Assembly (NCBI RefSeq): GCF_000938255.1
Contig: NZ_JYMR01000017.1
Coordinates: forward strand, 1-64,000
Source of the DNA: Bradyrhizobium sp. LTSP849
GTDB taxonomy: Bacteria > Pseudomonadota > Alphaproteobacteria > Rhizobiales > Xanthobacteraceae
Reading direction: 5' to 3'
DNA: 64,000 bases
Numbering within the stretch: position 1 is the stretch's first letter; every line of letters begins with the position of its first letter. Below are positions 58,574 through 64,000 of this stretch, in pieces. The translations under genes and the position numbers were made by a program. A model generated the notes under the pieces. That model had not been told where the DNA came from. It saw only the letters and a program-made list of their open reading frames with translations, and did not search any database.

Positions 58574-59164
58574 TCAGGCCGGCTTGCGAACGACCAGATT
58601 CAGCATGTCGGCTGGCGTCTGGTCGAAACTCTGGATGACGGAGGTCTCCGACGTCAGCGTGATCCAGGGGCCCGCACTGGCGTAGGTCGCTTCCAGCCAC
58701 TCGGGCGATGCATAGTTGTAGTACCGCCCCAAGCTGTCCCGCCCATCGCTCTCGCCCATCTTGTAGCTGGCGTAAAACACGCCTGACGGTTTGAGGGCGC
58801 GATGAATCCGAGCAAGGATGCCGGCGAGCTCGTCGCGCGGCACGTGCAGCAGACAGGCGCTTGCCCAGACGCCGTCATAGGCCTGTTGCGCATCCAGTTC
58901 GTCGAACCGCATCGCCTCGACGGGGTGACCGAGCCGTCCCGCGGCGATCTCGGCCATTTCCGGCGAGCCGTCGGTCGCACGCACCGAAAAACCTTCGGCC
59001 AGCATCACTGCCGAATGATTGCCGGCGCCGCAGCCGAGCTCCAGGATCGCGCCACCGGGCGGCAGCAGGGCCAGAAAACTCCGCAGCCGCGTCGAGGGCG
59101 CCTTCGCCCAGTCCGCATAGGACTGGGCGTTGCTCCGATAGAATTGCAGCGTGGTCTCGTCCAT
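58574..59164 (-). CDS. Class I SAM-dependent methyltransferase
   Basis: Encodes 196 aa. SAM motif I is ILELGCGAGNHSAVML; the acidic end of beta-2 is VRATDGSPEMAEIA; motif post-I/II is DGVWASACLLHVPRDEL; RIHRALKPSGVFYASYK follows. It resembles TehB/UbiG-like small-molecule methyltransferases, with no substrate indicated. It is convergent with the MAPEG gene (18 nt). Confidence 0.87.
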   Translation of the reverse strand: MDETTLQFYRSNAQSYADWAKAPSTRLRSFLALLPPGGAILELGCGAGNHSAVMLAEGFSVRATDGSPEMAEIAAGRLGHPVEAMRFDELDAQQAYDGVWASACLLHVPRDELAGILARIHRALKPSGVFYASYKMGESDGRDSLGRYYNYASPEWLEATYASAGPWITLTSETSVIQSFDQTPADMLNLVVRKPA

Positions 59165-59339
59165 GGTGTCACTCGCTCCGGAGCGCAGCCCTGCTCTGCC
59201 GGCTACCCATCATCAGCCGCAACTGTTGCCGACAGATAACACTGCGGCAAAAACAGACCGGTGCGACAGCTTGCCAGTACAGGTTGTCACGCCTCCACAG
59301 GTATATTTGCGCATCGCAATTGATTGATTCGGAACAGAC

Positions 59340-60107
59340 ATGAATTGGAAGATTGTATCCGCGCTCGGCGCGCTTTCGCTGGCAACCGCCGCGACCCAGG
59401 CCAACGCAGCCGACCTCGCCGCTCGTCCTTACACCAAGGCGCCGCCGATGATCGCCGCCGTCTATAACTGGAGCGGCTTCTACATCGGCGCCAACGGCGG
59501 CTATGGCTCGTCGCACAAGTGCTGGGATCAGACCGTGGGCTTCGCGCCTGGCGTCGCCGAAGGCTGCCATGATGCGACGGGCGCCGTCGCCGGCGGGCAG
59601 ATCGGCTATCGCTGGCAGAGCAGCGCCTTCGTGTTCGGCCTCGAGGCTCAGGGTGACTGGGCCGACCTCTCGGGCCGGAATGCGAGCACGGTGCTCGGCG
59701 TCGCGAACCGCACCCGCGTCGACGCCTTCGGCCTGTTCACCGGCCAGGTCGGCTACGCCTGGAACAATGCGCTGCTCTATGTGAAGGGCGGCGCCGCCGT
59801 TACCAGCGATCGTTACCGCGGCATCGGCACGGGTGGTCTGGCCGGGGCCGAGTTCGATGGTGCCAACGAGACCCGATGGGGCGGTGCGGTCGGCGTCGGC
59901 TTCGAATACGGCTTTACCCCGAACTGGTCGGTTGGCCTCGAATACGACCACATGTTCATGGGCCGGCGTGACGTCACCCTCACGGCCAACGGCGTGCTGG
60001 CACCTGTCGGCACGTTCTCGCGCACCGACCGCATCGGCCAGGACGTTGACCTGATCACCGCCCGCATCAACTACCGCTTCGGCGGCCCGGTCATCGCGAA
60101 GTACTAA
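59340..60107 (+). CDS. Outer-membrane beta-barrel protein (RopB/Omp25-like)
   Basis: Encodes 255 aa. The signal peptide is MNWKIVSALGALSLATAATQANA, ending near AADL. Beta-barrel strands alternate through YNWSGFYIGANGGYG, GQIGYRW, GFEYGFTPNWSVGLEYDHMF and the final strand ITARINYRFGGPVIAKY, the standard ending of these proteins. Members are abundant porin-like surface proteins of rhizobia. A palindromic element follows directly. Confidence 0.92.
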   Translation: MNWKIVSALGALSLATAATQANAADLAARPYTKAPPMIAAVYNWSGFYIGANGGYGSSHKCWDQTVGFAPGVAEGCHDATGAVAGGQIGYRWQSSAFVFGLEAQGDWADLSGRNASTVLGVANRTRVDAFGLFTGQVGYAWNNALLYVKGGAAVTSDRYRGIGTGGLAGAEFDGANETRWGGAVGVGFEYGFTPNWSVGLEYDHMFMGRRDVTLTANGVLAPVGTFSRTDRIGQDVDLITARINYRFGGPVIAKY

Positions 60108-60113
60108 GGGTTC

Positions 60114-60222
60114 GTGTCCCGGACGCGCGAAGCGCGAGCCGGGACCCAGAAGCTGCAATCAAAGCAAGAATGGGCCCCGGCTCAGCAGCGCACCGCTTCG
60201 CGCTGCGCTGCGTCCGGGGCAC
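60114..60222. repeat. Palindromic intergenic element between omp and argC
   Basis: Outer arms GTGTCCCGGACGC and GCGTCCGGGGCAC, with inner GCGCGAAGCGCGAGCC- and CGCTTCGCGCTGC-type blocks, form a long imperfect palindrome between convergent genes. The sequence differs from the 6420/22505 and 51741 elements. Confidence 0.8.
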
Positions 60223-60228
60223 AAAGCC

Positions 60229-61212
60229 CTACTCCTCCGGCAATCCCAGCATCAGCCGCATGTTCTGCACGGCCGCGCCCGACGCGCCCTTGCCGAGATT
60301 GTCGAGCCGGGCAACCAGCACCGCCTGGTGGTACTTGTTGCTGGCGAAGACATAGAGCTCGAGCATGTTGGTCTCGTTGAGCGCCTCCGGCTCGAGCTTG
60401 CCGCCCTTGGTCGTCTCGTTCTGAAGCGGCATCACCGAGACGTATTTCGAGCCGGCGTAGCGCTTGGCCAGCGCGGCCTGGAGATCGGCGCCGCTCGGCT
60501 TGCCCGGCAGCGTGTCGAGCTGGAGCGGCACCGAGACCAGCATGCCCTGCCGGTAGTTGCCGACCGAGGGGATGAAGATCGGCCGCCGCGTCAGGTTCGA
60601 GTAGAGCTGCATCTCCGGCAGATGCTTGTGCTCGAAGCCGAGGCCATAGAGCTCGAATGACGGCGCGCTGCCGTCTTCAAAGCTCGCGATCATCGACTTG
60701 CCGCCGCCGGAATAGCCGCTCACCGCGTTGACGGTGACGGGATAGTCGGGCGGCAACAGGCCGGCATCGACGATCGGCCGCAGCAGCGCGATCGCGCCGG
60801 TCGGATAGCAGCCGGGATTAGAGACCTTTTTCGCGGCCTTGATCTTGCCGGCCTGGTCCGGTGCGAGCTCCGGAAAGCCGTAGGCCCAGTCGGGTGCGAC
60901 CCGGTACGCGGTGGAGGCGTCCAGCACCTTCGGCCCCGAGGCGCCCATGCTGTCGATGAGCGCGACGGTTTCCTTGGCGGCATCGTCCGGCAGGCAGAGG
61001 ATGACGAGATCCACCTCCTCCATCAGCGCCTTCTTGGCCGCAGGATCCTTGCGCTTGTCGTCGGCAATGGTCTTCACCACGACGTCACTCTGGAGCTTCA
61101 GGCGCTCGTTGATGCCGAGCCCGGTGGTGCCGGAGCCGCCGTCGACGAAGACGGTCGCGGACTTTTTTGCGACGCCCGTGGTCGGTGCTTGCTTGGCGTC
61201 AACGAGAGTCAT
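60229..61212 (-). CDS. argC: N-acetyl-gamma-glutamyl-phosphate reductase (type 2)
   Basis: Encodes 327 aa. The cofactor loop is [18 protein letters not shown], the catalytic Cys is in [14 protein letters not shown], and [12 protein letters not shown] is the type 2 AGPR block. It reduces N-acetylglutamyl phosphate in the third step of arginine synthesis. It overlaps paiB by 4 nt (ATGA), so it is translationally coupled and downstream of the Arg-rich leader ORF at 61978-62055. Confidence 0.94.
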   Translation of the reverse strand: MTLVDAKQAPTTGVAKKSATVFVDGGSGTTGLGINERLKLQSDVVVKTIADDKRKDPAAKKALMEEVDLVILCLPDDAAKETVALIDSMGASGPKVLDASTAYRVAPDWAYGFPELAPDQAGKIKAAKKVSNPGCYPTGAIALLRPIVDAGLLPPDYPVTVNAVSGYSGGGKSMIASFEDGSAPSFELYGLGFEHKHLPEMQLYSNLTRRPIFIPSVGNYRQGMLVSVPLQLDTLPGKPSGADLQAALAKRYAGSKYVSVMPLQNETTKGGKLEPEALNETNMLELYVFASNKYHQAVLVARLDNLGKGASGAAVQNMRLMLGLPEE

Positions 61213-61877
61213 GGCACGCTCCTTTCGAGCTTGTTGGTTTCGTCCGCGAAGGCTTCCGGCCTCACGTCCTGCATCAGTTGCGCGATCTCCCTGGCGTCGG
61301 CAGCGGGTTGCGCGCCGAGCGCATTGGCGATCGCCGTATAATCGGCGTCGGACTTGTGCTGGTTGAGCTTGAAGCTGCCTTCGACCTCTTCAACCGTCAT
61401 CACCAGACCCACGATCGCCTTCTTCATCGCTTCGAACCGGCCCGCCGTCATCTTGCCCGACGTCCACGGCTTCTTCGGCAGCAGCCAGTTCTCGAACTTG
61501 TCACTGAGCGTGTCGATCTGCACCGACAGCTCGTCATCCGACAACAGCCGCACCGGCCCGCTCAAATGGACGGACTGGTAGAGCCAGGTCGGCACCTGAT
61601 CCGGCGAGACGTACCAGTCAGGCGAGACATAGGCATCGGGGCCGTTGACCGCGAGCAGCCAGGAGGCCGCGCCGTCCGCAAGCTTTAGCAGCGGATTGTG
61701 ACGGGCGACATGAAAGGCGACATGCGGCGTGCCGTCATCGGCGTAGGTCAGATAGAACGGCAGCGCTGATGCGATCGGCTTTTCCCCGTCGAAGGCGCAC
61801 ATGGTGCCGAAGCCGCGCGCGTCGGCGAATTTCAGGCTCGCGGCGCGGTCCTGCTTGAAAAATGGTGGCGTGTACAT
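61209..61877 (-). CDS. PaiB-family FMN-binding protein
   Basis: Encodes 222 aa. It begins [27 protein letters not shown] and has the FMN-binding split-barrel pattern [52 protein letters not shown] and [12 protein letters not shown]. The B. subtilis PaiB affects protease and sporulation genes and the family is usually called a negative regulator, though its biochemistry is flavin binding. The SD (AGGAG) is 6 nt before the ATG. Coupling to argC is by a 4-nt overlap. Confidence 0.87.
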   Translation of the reverse strand: MYTPPFFKQDRAASLKFADARGFGTMCAFDGEKPIASALPFYLTYADDGTPHVAFHVARHNPLLKLADGAASWLLAVNGPDAYVSPDWYVSPDQVPTWLYQSVHLSGPVRLLSDDELSVQIDTLSDKFENWLLPKKPWTSGKMTAGRFEAMKKAIVGLVMTVEEVEGSFKLNQHKSDADYTAIANALGAQPAADAREIAQLMQDVRPEAFADETNKLERSVP

Positions 61878-61882
61878 CGTGG

Positions 61883-61964
61883 TCTCCTGCTGGGCCTCCG
61901 TGGGGAGCCGCCGGACCAGATCGCGCTGACAGGAGAGAGAATGCCGCGGATCGGGTCCAGCGGC
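61883..61964 (-). promoter_or_regulatory. Candidate translational control element before paiB-argC
   Basis: The paiB SD CAGGAGA (61883-61889) is complementary over 7-8 nt to TCTCCTG(T) at 61929-61936. Arms 61907-61917 and 61954-61964 pair over 11 bp with one G-U and place the anti-SD in their loop. The Arg-codon run of the leader ORF (62011-62025) can also pair with the GGCGGC arm. No T-run exists, so control, if real, would be on translation or Rho rather than an intrinsic terminator. Confidence 0.45.
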
Positions 61965-61977
61965 AAAGACGATGATC

Positions 61978-62055
61978 TCAAACGCGATCGACCGCCCAAA
62001 CCGCTAAAGAGCGGCGGCGGCGACGGGCGAACAGGATGGTCGCGGCGTTGATCAT
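61978..62055 (-). CDS. Leader peptide with five consecutive arginines, upstream of paiB-argC
   Basis: A 25-codon ORF on the minus strand: MINAATILFA, Arg11-Arg12-Arg13-Arg14-Arg15, then SLAVWAVDRV and TGA. All five are CGT/CGC codons. It ends 100 nt before paiB, whose operon contains argC. No Shine-Dalgarno precedes it, but the predicted promoter puts the transcript start 0-2 nt before its ATG. An arginine-starvation leader peptide is the best explanation. Confidence 0.6.
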   Translation of the reverse strand: MINAATILFARRRRRSLAVWAVDRV

Positions 62056-62063
62056 GGCGCGCG

Positions 62064-62092
62064 GCTATAATGCCAGATGAGGTTTCCGTCAA
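62064..62092 (-). promoter_or_regulatory. Predicted sigma70-type promoter of the Arg leader and paiB-argC
   Basis: On the minus strand TTGACG (62087-62092), a 17-bp spacer, and TATAGC (62064-62069). Initiation about 7 nt on falls near 62057, two bases before the leader ATG. The -35 box lies just downstream of the dedA stop (62104). Confidence 0.6.
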
Positions 62093-62103
62093 GGTTCAAG
62101 GCG

Positions 62104-62634
62104 TCAGATTACCCGCCAGAGCCATTCCATGACCTTGGCGATCACGTCGCCGAACAGCAGCAGCGCCGCCGACCAGATCAGGGCCGAAACGAAATTGGCG
62201 ACCTGGAAACTCCAATAGGGCATCTCGAAAATGCCGGCGGCGAGCGGCACCGAGGCGCGCAAGGGGCCGAAGAAGCGGCCGATGAAGATGCTGGGCACGC
62301 CCCAGCTCCGCACGAAGGCCTCACCCCTCGGGAGCAGATCCGGATACCGCGAGAGCGGCCACATCTGCGCGACCTGCTCCTTGTAGCGGTAGCCGAACCA
62401 GTAGGAGACCCAGTCGCCGAGCGCTGCCCCGATGCCGCCGGCAATCCAGAGCGGATAGAAGCTGATGCCGCTCACCCCGATCAGCGCGCCGATCGCCACC
62501 AGCGCACCCCAGGCCGGGATCAGCAACGAGATGAACGCCAGCGATTCACCGAAGGCCAGCAGGAACACGATCGGAGCGGCCCAGGCCTGGTGAGCGCGCA
62601 CGAAGTCGGCCAGCGCGTGCGCAAACTGCTCCAT
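62104..62634 (-). CDS. DedA-family membrane protein
   Basis: Encodes 176 aa from the ATG at 62634 (AAGG upstream). Family features: FLLAFGESLAFISLLIPAWGALVAIGAL with the conserved Glu, GGIGAALGDWVSYWFGYRY, and IGRFFGPLRASVPLAAG with the two Arg/Gly signature, followed by a C-terminal helix. DedA/VTT proteins act as lipid scramblases or flippases and support envelope homeostasis. Transcription is in the direction of the argC operon but that has its own promoter. Confidence 0.9.
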   Translation of the reverse strand: MEQFAHALADFVRAHQAWAAPIVFLLAFGESLAFISLLIPAWGALVAIGALIGVSGISFYPLWIAGGIGAALGDWVSYWFGYRYKEQVAQMWPLSRYPDLLPRGEAFVRSWGVPSIFIGRFFGPLRASVPLAAGIFEMPYWSFQVANFVSALIWSAALLLFGDVIAKVMEWLWRVI

Positions 62635-62701
62635 TCCAGATAGCCTTCCCGCCCACCTCAGGGTCCTGCTCGATGAAAAGCACTGGTAAGCCAGGGACTT
62701 G

Positions 62702-62718
62702 TGTGACATCAAGTCACA
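62702..62718. promoter_or_regulatory. TGTGAC-N5-GTCACA palindrome between dedA and parE
   Basis: Perfect 6-bp arms (TGTGAC, 62702-62707; GTCACA, 62713-62718), 68 bp upstream of the dedA start. It resembles a Crp/Fnr-type site, but the spacing is one base longer than the CRP consensus. Which gene it serves is unclear. Confidence 0.4.
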
Positions 62719-62906
62719 AATCCCGGCTCTGACCGGACCGGGACGTCAAATTGACGGGAATTGGCGGGCCTGCGGCGTAAAATCGCCGGGATTGGCTCCC
62801 AACCACAGCGCCCGTCCCGCCTTGCGGTGACCTTTCCAAGCCAGAAGTGGCATAGTCACGCCAACCGATTCGCCGCTTCTGCGGCCCTCAAAGTGCATCA
62901 AAATAT

Positions 62907-64000
62907 ATGTCCAAGCAATTGAAAACCAAAGCAAAAGACGACTTGTTCGGCGCCAACGAGCCGAAGACCCGGGCGCCCGCCAAGGCGGCCCCGCGGGCAG
63001 GCGGTGCCGAAGCCGACTACACGGCGGCCGACATTGAGGTGTTGGAAGGCCTGGAACCGGTCCGGCGCCGGCCCGGCATGTACATCGGCGGCACCGACGA
63101 GAAGGCGCTGCATCACCTCTTCGCCGAAGTCATCGACAACTCGATGGACGAGGCGTTGGCGGGACACGCGACCTTCATCGGGGTCGAGCTCAGCGCGGAC
63201 GGGTTCCTGACCGTCACCGACAACGGCCGTGGCATCCCGGTTGATCCGCATCCAAAATTTCCGAAGAAGTCGGCGCTCGAAGTCATCATGTGCACGCTGC
63301 ATTCGGGCGGCAAGTTCGACTCCAAGGTCTACGAGACCTCGGGCGGCCTGCACGGCGTCGGCATCTCCGTGGTGAACGCCCTCTCCTCCCTGCTCGAGGT
63401 CGAGGTCGCGCGCAGCCAGAAACTCTACCGCATGACATTCGAGCGCGGCCATCCCAAGGGCAAGCTCGAGGATCTCGGCAAGATCAACAACCGCCGCGGC
63501 ACGCGCGTGCGCTTCAAGCCGGATACCGACATTTTTGGCGCCAAGGCCGCGTTCAAGCCGCAGCGCCTGTTCAAGATGACGCGCTCGAAGGCCTATCTGT
63601 TCGGCGGCGTCGAGATCCGCTGGAATTGCGCGCCTGAGCTGTTGAAGGGCGTCGAGGACGTCCCGGCGGAAGCGACCTTCCACTTCCCCGGCGGCCTGAA
63701 GGATTATCTCGCAGCCGCCATCCACGCCGACACGCTGGTGCACCCCGACATCTTCTCCGGCAAGTCGGGCCGCAACGGCGCGCATGGCGCCTGCGAATGG
63801 GCGGTGGCCTGGACTGCGGACGCCGACGGCTTCCTGTCGTCCTACACCAACACCGTGCCGACGCCCGACGGCGGTACGCATGAGTCCGGCCTGCGCAGCG
63901 CGCTGCTACGCGGCCTGAAGGACCACGCCGAGCGCGTTGGTCAGGGCAAGCGCGCCGCCTCCATCACCTCGGAAGACGTGATGGTCGGTGCGGCCGTAAT
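62907..64000 (+). CDS. parE: DNA topoisomerase IV subunit B (partial, 3' end outside window)
   Basis: The first 364 codons of a GHKL-type topoisomerase subunit. The N terminus is MSKQLKTKAKDDLFGAN, followed by EVLEGLEPVRRRPGMYIGGTDE, EVIDNSMDEALAG (ATP-binding Asn/Asp), TVTDNGRGIPVD and SGGLHGVGISVVNALSS. These are the Bergerat-fold motifs; RPGMYIGGTD and the basic N-terminal extension favour ParE over GyrB. It introduces ATP-dependent strand passage for chromosome decatenation. The reading frame is open to the right edge. Confidence 0.93.
   Translation, partial: MSKQLKTKAKDDLFGANEPKTRAPAKAAPRAGGAEADYTAADIEVLEGLEPVRRRPGMYIGGTDEKALHHLFAEVIDNSMDEALAGHATFIGVELSADGFLTVTDNGRGIPVDPHPKFPKKSALEVIMCTLHSGGKFDSKVYETSGGLHGVGISVVNALSSLLEVEVARSQKLYRMTFERGHPKGKLEDLGKINNRRGTRVRFKPDTDIFGAKAAFKPQRLFKMTRSKAYLFGGVEIRWNCAPELLKGVEDVPAEATFHFPGGLKDYLAAAIHADTLVHPDIFSGKSGRNGAHGACEWAVAWTADADGFLSSYTNTVPTPDGGTHESGLRSALLRGLKDHAERVGQGKRAASITSEDVMVGAAV

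Noticed and set aside
62702..62718. Canonical CRP site
   Set aside because: The core is TGTGA-N7-TCACA, one base longer than the CRP consensus spacing; kept only as an unassigned palindrome.

Overview
The window is high-GC chromosomal DNA from an alphaproteobacterium, most likely Bradyrhizobium or a close relative. The inference rests on the mix of genes: class I PHA synthase, RopB/Omp25-type outer-membrane protein, Tct/Bug transporter, EpmA/EpmB with EF-P, GlpX, type-2 ArgC and several small exported rhizobial proteins. Intergenic palindromes of the kind common in these genomes also fit. No species can be named from sequence alone.

Layout. 0-5.5 kb is the only clearly accessory part: an IS66-family element cut by the left edge, a GlcG/HbpS-like secreted protein, and a large KAP-family P-loop NTPase of visibly lower GC. 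5.6-15.2 kb holds housekeeping and small genes: glyoxalase I, GST, an FkbM methyltransferase with a SEC-C tail, tRNA-Glu(TTC), PilZ proteins, an acyltransferase, a PrsW-type protease and HdeD. 15.3-16.6 kb is DAHP synthase behind what looks like a complete attenuator. 16.6-19.8 kb carries epmB-epmA divergent from efp. 19.8-25.7 kb has an M23 peptidase, an amino-acid binding protein and two MarR circuits (cupin/AhpD and quinone oxidoreductase). 25.7-34.3 kb has MltB, an aldolase, an SDR, RecJ, a soluble MCP-like sensor and a Tat-exported metallo-hydrolase. 34.3-37.7 kb is a NmrA/LysR/SDR/cupin group.

37.7-44.7 kb is a catabolic operon (ech-caiB-tctC-tctB-tctA-pdxA) facing its GntR regulator. 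44.8-49.5 kb contains a hydrolase/LysR pair, a second LysR facing a signal-less NMT1/THI5-like protein, and TauE/SafE. 51-55.5 kb is an aminotransferase-hom-glpX-HAD run. 56-64 kb carries phaC, a MAPEG protein, a methyltransferase, an outer-membrane protein, paiB-argC, dedA and the start of parE, which runs off the right edge.

The most interesting signals are regulatory. (1) Upstream of the DAHP synthase gene is a 25-codon ORF with Tyr-Trp-Tyr-Phe-Ser-Tyr, overlapping a set of mutually exclusive stems that ends in an intrinsic terminator. (2) Upstream of paiB-argC is a 25-codon ORF with five consecutive Arg codons, followed by an SD/anti-SD pair. Both small ORFs start where a 17-bp-spaced sigma70-like promoter should initiate, so both would be leaderless leader peptides matched to the pathway they precede. 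(3) Two small exported proteins share a C-terminal ICRGC tail. (4) A 23-bp sequence occurs in two distant intergenic places in opposite orientation. (5) Operator-like palindromes can be assigned to both MarR genes and the GntR gene, and an orphan pair lies near 49.57 kb.
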